A stretch of DNA of 64,000 bases. Origin: Acidobacteriota bacterium (GTDB taxonomy: Bacteria; Acidobacteriota; Vicinamibacteria; Vicinamibacterales; 2-12-FULL-66-21). This document shows positions 1-7,964 of this stretch, piece after piece. The stretch covers positions 61,596-125,595 of the forward strand of contig QHWT01000040.1 in NCBI GenBank assembly GCA_003222675.1, given 5' to 3'. Position 1 is the first letter of the stretch. Every line of letters starts with the position of its first letter. The notes below the pieces were generated by a model. It made no database searches. It worked only from the letters and a program-made list of their open reading frames with translations, and was not told the DNA's origin. The translations under genes were made by a program, and so were the position numbers.

Positions 1-758
1 GAGGCCGGATCGAAGCGGGGATGAAGGACGAGGCGCATTCCGCCGTACAGGCCGGCGTTCATCTGGCACGTCTGGGCGGTCGAGTGAAAGAGCGGCAGTG
101 TGATGAGGGCGACGCTCTGAGTGGTTCCCCGTTCGAGCGCCGGCGCAAACATGTCGAACGAGACGATCGCGTTTGTCACCATGTTGGCGTGCGTCAACTC
201 CGCGCCCTTTGGCTGTCCCGTCGTGCCCGAGGTGTAAAGGATGACGGCGGTGTCGGTGATCTCGCGCGATGGCGGAACGAACGAGCCGGCATCCACGGTC
301 ATGAGCGCGAGCATCGACGTCGCCTGGATAGCAGGCGGACGCGCCGGATCGAGCGGCATGACAATCAACGAGCCGCAACCGGCCTCGTCACATGCGGCGC
401 GCGCCATCGCAGCCATCGGAAGTTCCGGCGTTCCTTCGAACGCCAGCATCGCACGCGCACCGCTGTCGCGCAGGTGATACGCAATTTCGCGCGGCTTCAG
501 CAGGACGTTGATCGGAACGACGATCGCTCCCGCCTTGAGGATGCCGAAGTACGCGATCGGAAACCACGAAACGTTGGGACAGGAGAGCAGGACTCGATCG
601 CCCGGCGAGATCCCGATTGACGCCAATCCGGCGGCGACGCGTGTCGCGCGCGCCTCGAGCTCCGCGTATGTGATCTGCTGCGCGCCGCACGAGATCGCGA
701 TGCGATCCGGAATGAGCCGCGCGGAGTGATCGAGGAGCGATGAGAGATTCAGAGTCAT
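1..758 (-). CDS. AMP-dependent acyl-CoA synthetase/ligase, N-terminal part
   Basis: The open frame begins at the ATG at 758 and is cut by the window start, so about 252 codons are visible. The protein starts MTLNLSSLLDHSARL and carries the adenylate-forming P-loop YTSGTTGQPKG at residues 175-185, after the usual N-terminal fold (TYAELEARA near 30; GILKAGAIVVPINVLL near 72-87). The family activates carboxylic acids as acyl-AMP and then acyl-CoA. The C-terminal domain that would help define the substrate is outside the window, so fatty acyl specificity is only inferred. It lies downstream of gnd on the same strand, separated by a REP-like element. Confidence 0.88.
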   Translation of the reverse strand, partial: MTLNLSSLLDHSARLIPDRIAISCGAQQITYAELEARATRVAAGLASIGISPGDRVLLSCPNVSWFPIAYFGILKAGAIVVPINVLLKPREIAYHLRDSGARAMLAFEGTPELPMAAMARAACDEAGCGSLIVMPLDPARPPAIQATSMLALMTVDAGSFVPPSREITDTAVILYTSGTTGQPKGAELTHANMVTNAIVSFDMFAPALERGTTQSVALITLPLFHSTAQTCQMNAGLYGGMRLVLHPRFDPA

Positions 759-776
759 GGCGAGTCGCTGAGAACG

Positions 777-840
777 CCGGGTCTGAAGACCGGCCTGCGC
801 TGCAGTGCACCGGAGGGACCTTCCGGTCCGCCGTTCATGA
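777..840. repeat. REP-like two-hairpin element, family A
   Basis: Two adjacent small inverted repeats, CCGGGTCTGAAGACCGG and GGACCTTCCGGTCC, are followed by CGCCGTTCATGAG. The same arrangement recurs near 23943-24009 and 26915-26986. On the minus strand the edge reads GGCTCATGAAC, and its TGA is the stop codon of gnd. Confidence 0.8.
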
Positions 841-2262
841 GCCCTGAGTCATTCCCCAGTCTGCGTGAATGAATCCGGGTCGCTCCACTCGCTCGAACTT
901 ATGTGCCCCGAACGCGTCCCGCTGCGCCTGTGTAAGGTTCTGCGGCAGCCGCGCCGTGTGATAGCTGTCGAAATACGCGAGGCTCGCGCCGAGGGCGGGT
1001 ACCGGGATGCCAGCCAGGGCGGCGGCGCTGACCGCGCGGCGCCAGCCTTGCTGTGCCCGCTGCGCTTCCGCGCCGACGGTAGCGTCCATCAACAGATTGA
1101 TCAGATCGGGCTTTTTCTTGAACGCCTGGCGGACCGGATCGAGGAGCTTCGCGCGGATAATGCAGCCGCCTTTCCAGATGCGGCCGATCTCCGACAAGTC
1201 GATCGTCCACTTGTATTGCGCCGCACCCGCCGCGATGAGCGCCATGCCCTGCGCATAGCTGCAGATCCGCGCGGCGTGCAGCGCGTCGCGCAGATCGCTG
1301 ATGACGCGCGCGCGATCCTGCGAGGCGAACGGAGCTTTCGTGTCGGCAGCGCCGAACCGCGCCGCTGCCGCGACGCGCTCGTCCTTCATGCTGGAGAGCA
1401 CGCGCCCATCGAGCGCGGCGCCGATCGTCGGAATGGAGACACCCAGTTCGAGGGCGACCTGCGCTGTCCACCGTCCTGTGCCCTTCTGCCCGGCTTTGTC
1501 GAGGATCACGTCCACGAGTGGCTGGTTCGTCTCCGGATCCATCACGCGGCAGACGTGCGCGGTGAGCTCGACCAGAAACGATTCGAGCGGGCCGCGGTTC
1601 CAGCCGTCGAAAATCGCGCCGACCTCAGGTGTCGAGAGGCCGAGTCCGCGGTGCAGCACGTCGTACACCTCGGCAATCAACTGCATGTCGCCGTACTCGA
1701 TGCCGTTGTGCACCATCTTGACGAAGTGTCCCGCGCCATCGGAGCCGACGTGGGTGACGCATGGGCCGGCCTCTGTCTTCGCAGCGATCGCCTCGAGCAC
1801 GGCCCGGAGCCGCTCCCACGCGTGATCCGATCCACCCGGCATCAGCGACGGCCCGAACCGCGCCCCTTCCTCGCCGCCCGACACGCCACACCCCACGAAG
1901 TCCAGTCCGTTGCCGCGCATTGCCGCCTCGCGGCGACGCGTGTCCTCGAAGTACGAGTTGCCGCCGTCGACGAGAATGTCGCCCCGCTCGAGCAGTGGCG
2001 TGAGCTGTCCGATCATCTGATCGACGGGCGCACCGGCGGGAATCATCATCATGAGCCGCCGCGGGCGTTCGAGCGCCCCGATCAGCTCCTGCAGCGAGCG
2101 CGTGCCGGCGAACTTCTGCTGCGCGTGATCGCGGAGAAACGCGTCCGTCCACTCCGTCTCGAGATTCCAGACGGCCACGGGAAAGCCATGCGACTCGATG
2201 TTCAGCGCAAGATTGCGTCCCATCGTCCCGAGACCGATGATGCCGAACGTGCTCTGAGTCAT
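835..2262 (-). CDS. gnd: 6-phosphogluconate dehydrogenase, decarboxylating
   Basis: Catalyses NADP-dependent oxidative decarboxylation of 6-phosphogluconate to ribulose 5-phosphate in the cytosolic oxidative pentose phosphate pathway. The 475-residue length is normal. Visible motifs are the dinucleotide site GLGTMGRN (10-17), VDGGNSYFEDT (98-108), the glycine-rich loop GVSGGEEGARFGPS (126-139) and the catalytic lysine K182 in FVKMVHNGIEYGDMQ. The C-terminal KGTGRW helix region is also present. It is followed upstream on the same strand by opcA and zwf, so three pentose phosphate genes are grouped. Its stop codon lies in the edge of a REP-like element. Confidence 0.97.
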   Translation of the reverse strand: MTQSTFGIIGLGTMGRNLALNIESHGFPVAVWNLETEWTDAFLRDHAQQKFAGTRSLQELIGALERPRRLMMMIPAGAPVDQMIGQLTPLLERGDILVDGGNSYFEDTRRREAAMRGNGLDFVGCGVSGGEEGARFGPSLMPGGSDHAWERLRAVLEAIAAKTEAGPCVTHVGSDGAGHFVKMVHNGIEYGDMQLIAEVYDVLHRGLGLSTPEVGAIFDGWNRGPLESFLVELTAHVCRVMDPETNQPLVDVILDKAGQKGTGRWTAQVALELGVSIPTIGAALDGRVLSSMKDERVAAAARFGAADTKAPFASQDRARVISDLRDALHAARICSYAQGMALIAAGAAQYKWTIDLSEIGRIWKGGCIIRAKLLDPVRQAFKKKPDLINLLMDATVGAEAQRAQQGWRRAVSAAALAGIPVPALGASLAYFDSYHTARLPQNLTQAQRDAFGAHKFERVERPGFIHADWGMTQGS

Positions 2263-2306
2263 GCTGACACCCCGGCGGCTCTACGAGCCGCCCTACGTAT
2301 CTGCAG

Positions 2307-2339
2307 GCCGGGTCTTTCGACCCGGCGTTCACGAGACCG
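2307..2339. repeat. REP-like hairpin, family A
   Basis: GCCGGGTCTTTCGACCCGGC is a near-perfect 8-bp-arm hairpin followed by GTTCACGAG. On the minus strand the edge TCGTGAAC supplies the TGA stop of opcA. Confidence 0.75.
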
Positions 2340-3270
2340 ACAATTCGCGCGCGGCGCCGAGCGCGCGCTCGAACGCGAGGTCACGGGTACGGATGCCGAG
2401 CTCCTCCCCGATGAGCGCCGTCAGCGCACCGTCTCCGAGCGGGACGACGCGCGCCATGCCATCTTCGCCGCCCACGGAGGCGTGCAGGCAGGTTCGCGTC
2501 GATGGCACGTGCAACGTGATCGTCAGTCGATCCCCTTCCAATTGCACGCGTTCGAGCGGCGACTTGCCGTCGGCCGATACCCGCCGGATGGAGATCTGGT
2601 TGGAAGAGGGCCAGCGCAGGCTGGTTTGCAACCAGCCGGCAAACAGCCGCGCTGCCGGTACGTCCGCGGCATCGATCGACAGACGGTTGAAGCTTGCCAC
2701 GGCTTCGCGGACGCGCGGCAGATCGAACAGGTGCGCGAGCAGCGCGCGCCAGCGCGTCAGGCGCGCCCAGCGGAGGTCGGTCACCGCGGTCTCCTCGAGA
2801 AACGTCTGCGCCCGGGCCCAGGTCTCGTCCGGGGACTCCGTATCGAGAACCAACCGATCCGCGAGTCCCGCCACGTCGTCGAGCGCCTCGATCGATCCAC
2901 CGCGCCACCACACGAGCGCCGGAAGACTGGAGAGCCGCAGCGATGCGACGGCGTTGTCGATATAGCGCGGCGCAAGGCCGGCAATCGCGATCGAATGCTC
3001 CGTCACGAGCGCGGTTGGCGACGGCTGATCCCCCTGGGAGATCAGAATCGTGCGCACCCCGCCAGCCTCGCCAAGCTGGGCGAGCGCGTCGGCGGCGGAC
3101 ACGAGCCGCGCCGGTTCGCCGACGACCACGACCGTCGCCGTCAGCGAACGCGCGGGCGCACGGCTCCGGCGCCGGCCGTCCTGCACAAGACGCGAAAGCG
3201 TGCCCTCGATTTCCGCAAACGGGACCTCCTTGGCGCCCGGCAGCAGTTGATGAGGCAATTGGGTGCTCAT
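2329..3270 (-). CDS. opcA: Glucose-6-phosphate dehydrogenase assembly protein OpcA
   Basis: OpcA-family protein, 313 residues, thought to help assemble or activate G6PDH. The start is the ATG at 3270 (MSTQLPHQLLPG), which overlaps the zwf stop by 4 nt (ATGA) and implies translational coupling. Family-like segments include ILISQGDQPSPTALVTEHSIAI, SLPALVWWRGG, and the C-terminal ISIRRVSADGKSPLERV with RTCLHASVGGED. A longer in-frame extension to 3756 lies antisense-like inside zwf and is rejected. Gene order zwf-opcA-gnd agrees with the function. Confidence 0.88.
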   Translation of the reverse strand: MSTQLPHQLLPGAKEVPFAEIEGTLSRLVQDGRRRSRAPARSLTATVVVVGEPARLVSAADALAQLGEAGGVRTILISQGDQPSPTALVTEHSIAIAGLAPRYIDNAVASLRLSSLPALVWWRGGSIEALDDVAGLADRLVLDTESPDETWARAQTFLEETAVTDLRWARLTRWRALLAHLFDLPRVREAVASFNRLSIDAADVPAARLFAGWLQTSLRWPSSNQISIRRVSADGKSPLERVQLEGDRLTITLHVPSTRTCLHASVGGEDGMARVVPLGDGALTALIGEELGIRTRDLAFERALGAARELSVS

Positions 3271-4802
3271 AGCGTCCTCCACCGGCGGCCATCGGCTGCC
3301 ATCATGGCGTCCGCTTCGCGCGGACTCCATTCCCCTGCTTCGTACATCGGAATCGCGGCTGGTCCTGAGGTGCGCCACGCCTCGTGCACCGGCGTGATCA
3401 GCGCCCAGGAGGCCTCGACGAAATCGTGGCGCGCGAACAGCGTGGGGTCCCCAAGCATCGCATCGAGCAGCAGCGTCTCGTACGCCTCCGGCACCGCCGA
3501 ACCGAACGCGCTGCCGTAACGGAAGTTCATCATGACGGGGGCGAGCTGCATCCGGCTGCCCGGCAGCTTCGCTTCGAACCGAACCGAGATGCCTTCGTCG
3601 GGCTGCACGTTCACAACGAGCAGGTTCGATGCAATGGGCGTCGGGCTGACGCGCTTGAAGATGTGCAGCGGCGGGCGCCGGAACTGGATCGCAATCTCCG
3701 TCGTCCGCTTCGCCAGTCGCTTGCCCGTACGAATGTAAAACGGCACGCCCGCCCATCGCCAGCTATCGAGCTGGGCACGCAGCGCAACGTATGTCTCGGT
3801 GACTGAGGTGGCGCTCACGCCCTGCTCTTCGCGATAACCCGGCACCTCGCTGCCATTGACCCATCCGGGCGAATACTGCGCGCGAATGACATTGGTCTTC
3901 GCGCCGTCTTCGAGCAGCGGCTGGATCGAGAGAAGCGCGTCGAGCTTGCGATCACGGACGTTCTCCGCGGAGAAGGTGATCGGGGGTTCCATCGCGATGA
4001 GCGACAGCAGCTGCATCAAGTGGTTCTGGACCATGTCGCGCAGCGCGCCGGCCTGCTCGTAATACGCGGCGCGACGCTCCACGCCAACCGTTTCTGCCGC
4101 GGTGATTTGCACGTGATCGATGTAGCGCCGGTTCCAGACCGGCTCGAACATGCCGTTCGCAAAGCGGAACACGAGCAGGTTCTGGACGGTCTCCTTTCCC
4201 AGGTAATGGTCGATGCGGAAGATCTGGGACTCCTCCAGATGCTGGTGGAGGACGGCGTTGAGCGCCCGGGCGCTGTCGAGATCCGTGCCGAACGGCTTCT
4301 CGACGATGACACGCCGCCAGCCGGTGGGGGTTGACGGCCGGGTCAGGCCCGCCGCGCCGAGCTGCTCGACGACCTTTCCATACACCGTCGGCGGAATGGC
4401 GAGATAAAAGAGCACGCCGTCTGGCGCATGGCTCTCCTGAAGCGTGCGGGCCAGGCGCGCATACAACGCGGGATCGTCCATTTCTCCGAACAGATAGGAC
4501 AATCCGCGCACCAGCGTACCCGATACTTCGTCGGCCTTCTCGACGCCCGCGAACTCCTTCAGACTGTCGTGAAACTGGCGCCGGAACTCATCATCATTCA
4601 TCTCGGATCGCGCGACGCCAATCACGGAGAACCGCGCGGGCAGGCGCTGGCCGCGGGAGAGCTGATAGAGCGCCGGCAGGAGCTTGCGCCGTGTTAGATC
4701 GCCCGACGCCCCGAAGATGACGAGCGTCGTGGGATCGGGGGTCGGCTCGATGCGAAGGCCGTCGAGCAGCGGATTCGATCCGCTGCCGGGCGCGTCGGAC
4801 AT
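3267..4802 (-). CDS. zwf: Glucose-6-phosphate 1-dehydrogenase
   Basis: Oxidises glucose 6-phosphate to 6-phosphogluconolactone with NAD(P)+, the entry step of the oxidative pentose phosphate pathway. The protein has 511 residues. Motifs are the nucleotide-binding GASGDLTRRKL (31-41), EKPFG (168-172) and the substrate/catalytic signature RIDHYLGKE (196-204). It is the first gene of zwf-opcA-gnd. A -10-like TATATT lies directly upstream, so the transcript may be leaderless. No 6-phosphogluconolactonase gene is seen in the window. Confidence 0.97.
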   Translation of the reverse strand: MSDAPGSGSNPLLDGLRIEPTPDPTTLVIFGASGDLTRRKLLPALYQLSRGQRLPARFSVIGVARSEMNDDEFRRQFHDSLKEFAGVEKADEVSGTLVRGLSYLFGEMDDPALYARLARTLQESHAPDGVLFYLAIPPTVYGKVVEQLGAAGLTRPSTPTGWRRVIVEKPFGTDLDSARALNAVLHQHLEESQIFRIDHYLGKETVQNLLVFRFANGMFEPVWNRRYIDHVQITAAETVGVERRAAYYEQAGALRDMVQNHLMQLLSLIAMEPPITFSAENVRDRKLDALLSIQPLLEDGAKTNVIRAQYSPGWVNGSEVPGYREEQGVSATSVTETYVALRAQLDSWRWAGVPFYIRTGKRLAKRTTEIAIQFRRPPLHIFKRVSPTPIASNLLVVNVQPDEGISVRFEAKLPGSRMQLAPVMMNFRYGSAFGSAVPEAYETLLLDAMLGDPTLFARHDFVEASWALITPVHEAWRTSGPAAIPMYEAGEWSPREADAMMAADGRRWRTL

Positions 4803-4808
4803 GCAGGG

Positions 4809-4837
4809 AATATATCAAGACGGAGGACGGTTGTCGG
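4809..4837 (-). promoter_or_regulatory. Putative zwf promoter
   Basis: On the minus strand CCGACA (4837-4832), a 17-nt spacer and TATATT (4814-4809) resemble a housekeeping -35/-10 pair. A start about 7 nt past the -10 falls on the zwf ATG at 4802. The -35 hexamer lies inside a GGTTGTCGG repeat copy. Confidence 0.5.
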
Positions 4838-4880
4838 CGGATGGTTGTCGGACGGACTGCTGTCGGAGCACGGTTGTCGG
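4829..4880. repeat. GGTTGTCGG short-word repeat upstream of zwf
   Basis: GGTTGTCGG occurs at 4829, 4843 and 4872, with a variant ending GCTGTCGG at 4859. Successive copies are 14, 15 and 14 nt apart, mostly two heptads. The rest of the 4803-5010 spacer holds no credible gene. Confidence 0.7.
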
Positions 4881-4960
4881 TTGGAGGACACAGAACGGAT
4901 GCGGAGCGCGGGCTGCGGCAATCACGCTCACGACGCGGGACTCACGGCTTCCTGGACACG

Positions 4961-4992
4961 GCAGGCCGGGTCTTCAGACCCGGCGCCATGAG
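4961..4992. repeat. REP-like hairpin, family A
   Basis: GCCGGGTCTTCAGACCCGGC is an 8-bp-arm hairpin followed by GCCATGAGCC. It lies 3' of the HEAT-repeat gene. Confidence 0.75.
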
Positions 4993-5010
4993 CCAGCCTG
5001 AGCGATGCGC

Positions 5011-6306
5011 CTATTTGTGCTCGCTGAGATACCGCAGCGCCTTCGCGGTTCCGAGCATGCGCAGCTGCCGGAGCGCCTGCTGCCGGAGCGCGAAATCCTT
5101 TTCGGTCTCCGCGATCTTGATCAGTTGATCGTCGTCCTTGGCCGTGAGGAGCGCCGCCAGCACGGCGCGGCGCGATTCGGGCGGCGCGTGCAGATAGAGC
5201 GTGGCCAGCTGCTCGCGCGCGCCGGTGCGACCAAGCGTGACGATCGCCATATTGCGCACGAACGCGTCTGCCTCCGTCTTCGCAATGCGCAACAGCGCGA
5301 CGTTGTCGGCGTGCGCACCGAGCGAGGAGACGACCTCGCGCTTGATGCGCGCGTTGTCCGACGCGGTTGAGTACACCTGCATCAGTTCGGCGCTGACGTT
5401 CGGGGTATTGACGCGACCGAGCTCGCGGATTGCGGCAATCTTCACGGGGACCGGTCCCCGTTTTGCCACGTCAACGATCGTGTTGCGGGCATCAGAGCGC
5501 GTCGATTGAGCGAGCACGAACACCGCGCGCCGCGCGTCCGCCGGATTGTCGGTGTCGAACGCGATCTCTTTCAGGAGCGGAATGACCCGCTCGGGATGAT
5601 CCTCCAGCAGGCCACTCAACGCCTGGATGCGGAGGTCCGTATCCGGCTCGAACGGCGCCGGGATCCAGATGGCCGATTCATCCGGAGGAAGCGGCGGCAG
5701 CGGGACGGTTCCCGGGCGCATAACGTGGTACCGCGGAAACGGCGCTGGCGTCGGCGGTGTCGCGGGCTCGGGCGGCGCCGGTGTTTCGGGCGGCGCAGGT
5801 GGCGTGGTCGTGGCAACAGGCATCGGCGCCGGCTGCGCCGGACGCAGTACAGCTGGAGGACGCGCGCGTGGCGTCGACGGTTGCGCCGGCGGTGTCATCG
5901 CAGGAGGCGCAGGCATCTGCGGTGGTGCGGGCGGCACCGCGGTCCACCACAACAAATCGTCGCGCCGCAGGCGCTGCGCGATTTCGATGCGCAGCGACCG
6001 CGCAGGACGTACCCATGCGCTCGACGGGTAGTCGCGCTCGAGGCGCGCGATCGTCTCGATCGCCGCCGCCTGGTCGCCCGCCTGGTGCTCGCTGTGCGCC
6101 AGCCAGAAGAGCGCTTCGTCGCGGTTTGGCTCCTTCGCGTTGGCGAGGACCGCCTTCAACTCCGCGACGGCGCGAGACCATTGCTCGTCCGCGATGTAGT
6201 CCTTCGCGCGCCCGAGCCGCTTCGAGTCCGGCGCCGGCGCGGCGCTCAAGGCCGCAGCGCCGATCCACATCGAGAGCACAAACGTGGTCAGTTTCCGGAT
6301 GTCCAT
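5011..6306 (-). CDS. Exported TPR/HEAT-repeat protein
   Basis: 431 residues starting MDIRKLTTFVLSMW, with a signal peptide ending near AALSAAPA. A TPR-like N-terminal segment (about 30-110: AKDYIADEQWSRAVAELKAV, EHQAGDQAAAIETI) is followed by a long Pro/Ala linker (about 120-205) and C-terminal HEAT-type repeats (about 225-430). No catalytic motif is visible; it is probably a periplasmic or outer-membrane-associated scaffold. It is the last gene of the sigma/anti-sigma operon and starts 3 nt after the anti-sigma stop, so it may act with or be controlled by that pair. The exact role is unknown. Confidence 0.85.
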   Translation of the reverse strand: MDIRKLTTFVLSMWIGAAALSAAPAPDSKRLGRAKDYIADEQWSRAVAELKAVLANAKEPNRDEALFWLAHSEHQAGDQAAAIETIARLERDYPSSAWVRPARSLRIEIAQRLRRDDLLWWTAVPPAPPQMPAPPAMTPPAQPSTPRARPPAVLRPAQPAPMPVATTTPPAPPETPAPPEPATPPTPAPFPRYHVMRPGTVPLPPLPPDESAIWIPAPFEPDTDLRIQALSGLLEDHPERVIPLLKEIAFDTDNPADARRAVFVLAQSTRSDARNTIVDVAKRGPVPVKIAAIRELGRVNTPNVSAELMQVYSTASDNARIKREVVSSLGAHADNVALLRIAKTEADAFVRNMAIVTLGRTGAREQLATLYLHAPPESRRAVLAALLTAKDDDQLIKIAETEKDFALRQQALRQLRMLGTAKALRYLSEHK

Positions 6307-6309
6307 GCG

Positions 6310-7083
6310 TCAAATCCCCGCGGAACCGACAACCTGCATCTTCACCATGAGGTCGCGCTTCGTAATCAACCGCTGCACGCGTTCGAGCGACTCGCGATCG
6401 GCGTGTTCGCTGAGCGATGCCTGCAGCAGCACCGTTTCAAGATCCCCCATCACCCGGGCCAGTTCTTTCATGCCGCGATCTTCGGCGGCCAGCCGGTACA
6501 GTCGCGTATCCGAGAGCAGCGAACCCGCGAGCTCGCGCTCGTACTGCCAATCGGCGGGCGACGCGCGGTCTGGATCGCGCGTCGCCAGACCAAGCACGAC
6601 GAGCTTCGACCGCTCGAGGTGCTCTTCGCTCATTTCAACCAGACCCCGGTCCCTCGATGCGCTCGCAGCCATCGGCGAAGGCGCCGGTACGACGGGCGGC
6701 TCGCTGACGGCCACGCTGCCTTGCGCTGGCGCCGCGGGCCGCACTCTCGACGCCATGATCATCCCGATCGCGACCACGGCCAGCATCGCCGCGATCGCGA
6801 CGAGGGCCCGAAGCGTTCCGCCGCGGGACGTGACGGGTGCGTCGAGCTTCACGTCGCACGCCTCGTCCAGCCTGCGCATGAACCCCGACCAGTCGCCGGC
6901 GGGCGGCGCTTCAACGGCCGGTCCCGAGAGCGCGCGGCGGATCGCGCGGAGATCATCGAGCCGCTGCCGGCACTCCGCGCAGCCGCGCAGGTGGGCGGAC
7001 ACCCGCGTCGTATCGGCGACGTCGAGCTCGTCGTAGAAATACAGCTCGATATCCGGCGTGTCCCAGAGATGGCATGCCGTCAT
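6310..7083 (-). CDS. Zinc-finger anti-sigma factor, membrane-anchored
   Basis: 257 residues. The N-terminal zf-HC2 motif has the spacing H-x3-C-x2-C in AHLRGCAECRQRL (about 31-43), typical of anti-sigma domains that hold an ECF sigma factor. One transmembrane helix (LVAIAAMLAVVAIGMIMA, about 90-108) precedes a periplasmic region of about 150 residues. The start codon overlaps the sigma factor stop by 4 nt (ATGA), so stoichiometric co-translation is likely. The signal sensed is not evident. The downstream HEAT protein is a candidate partner. Confidence 0.88.
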   Translation of the reverse strand: MTACHLWDTPDIELYFYDELDVADTTRVSAHLRGCAECRQRLDDLRAIRRALSGPAVEAPPAGDWSGFMRRLDEACDVKLDAPVTSRGGTLRALVAIAAMLAVVAIGMIMASRVRPAAPAQGSVAVSEPPVVPAPSPMAASASRDRGLVEMSEEHLERSKLVVLGLATRDPDRASPADWQYERELAGSLLSDTRLYRLAAEDRGMKELARVMGDLETVLLQASLSEHADRESLERVQRLITKRDLMVKMQVVGSAGI

Positions 7084-7784
7084 GCGCGCCCTCCCGCAGC
7101 CCGGCGCATGTATCCGTGTGAGCTGCCCATCGCACGTGAGCCGTGTGATGGAGGATCCGGCGTCCTCGATCCATGAGATCCGTGTGAGCCGTGGGTTGTC
7201 GTGGGTGAACGGTGCAATCCCTGGTCGAGGGCCGCGCGCAGCCGGTGCACCGCTGCGTGAAGCTGCCGCTTGACCGTGCCCTCCGCGAGATCCAGAGCGG
7301 TGGCAATCTCAGACAATTTCAATCCTTCGTGATGCCGCATCGTGAACACGAGCCGCTGGCCCGGCGGCAGTTTGGCGATCTCGGCCTCGACCGCTTCGCC
7401 AATCTGTCCGCCGTAGGTGCGTTCTTCCGGATTCGGGCTTTTCTCCGGCGTGTTCAACATCCGTACTTCCGCATCTTCCGTGAACGGCGCCCATCCGGCC
7501 GGCGCGCTGCGGCGGCGATGATCGATGCACGCATTCATCACGATGCGATAGAGCCACGAGGTCAGCTGGGCATCGTAGCGGAAGTGGTCAAGCGAGCGGA
7601 ACACTTTGATGAACACGTCCTGCGCGATGTCTTCGGCATCGTGATGATTGCCGGCGAACTGGTAGGCGACGCGATACACCATGGCGCGATGCCGCTCCAC
7701 GAGCGCATGGAACGCGGATCCATCGCCGGCCGCCGCGCGGGCCACGAGGTCCGAATCTGCCGACGAGTGGGGGCCACCGCTCAC
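7080..7784 (-). CDS. ECF-family RNA polymerase sigma factor
   Basis: About 234 residues if started at the GTG at 7784; the start is uncertain because the frame continues far upstream without a good ATG. Region 2 ([34 protein letters not shown]) and region 4 ([38 protein letters not shown]) are clear. It directs transcription when released by the overlapping downstream anti-sigma factor. The last 40 or so residues are low-complexity ([10 protein letters not shown]), encoded by a 9-nt-period word repeat, and look like an extension of the gene into repeat DNA. Confidence 0.88.
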   Translation of the reverse strand: MSGGPHSSADSDLVARAAAGDGSAFHALVERHRAMVYRVAYQFAGNHHDAEDIAQDVFIKVFRSLDHFRYDAQLTSWLYRIVMNACIDHRRRSAPAGWAPFTEDAEVRMLNTPEKSPNPEERTYGGQIGEAVEAEIAKLPPGQRLVFTMRHHEGLKLSEIATALDLAEGTVKRQLHAAVHRLRAALDQGLHRSPTTTHGSHGSHGSRTPDPPSHGSRAMGSSHGYMRRAAGGRA

Positions 7785-7835
7785 TGTCAGGGATATGACG
7801 TAAGAGCGGCCCCGATGGTTGATCAGGGCCGTGCC

Positions 7836-7950
7836 GGGGTGCGGGACGCGGGATGGCCTCAGGGGTTGTTGTGGCGCTTGTGCATCAGGGCTGCGACAAA
7901 CCCTCCCCTTCGGATTCCTCCTTCGGATCCCGCACCCCGCGTCCCGACCC
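7836..7950. repeat. Heptad word repeat with opposed arms upstream of typA
   Basis: GCGGGA recurs at 7841 and 7848. On the other side NCCCGN words recur at 7928, 7935 and 7942, each 7 nt apart and in reverse-complement orientation. Between the arms are two copies of CTTCGGAT (around 7910-7928). The typA -10 box adjoins the right arm. No gene is seen between 7785 and 7964. Confidence 0.65.
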
Positions 7951-7952
7951 GC

Positions 7953-7958
7953 TATACT
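7953..7958 (+). promoter_or_regulatory. Putative typA -10 box
   Basis: TATACT ends 6 nt before the typA ATG at 7965. No good -35 is seen at a 17-nt spacing. If used, the mRNA would be leaderless or nearly so. Confidence 0.4.
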
Positions 7959-7964
7959 GGTGAG

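Noticed and set aside
865..3519. Long plus-strand open frame of 884 codons opposite gnd and opcA
   Set aside because: It is Arg/His-rich, has no family pattern and mirrors the third-position GC of the true minus-strand genes. Similar frames opposite nuoM (28342-30249), nuoL (30399-32099) and the VWA genes (37420-39267) were rejected for the same reason.
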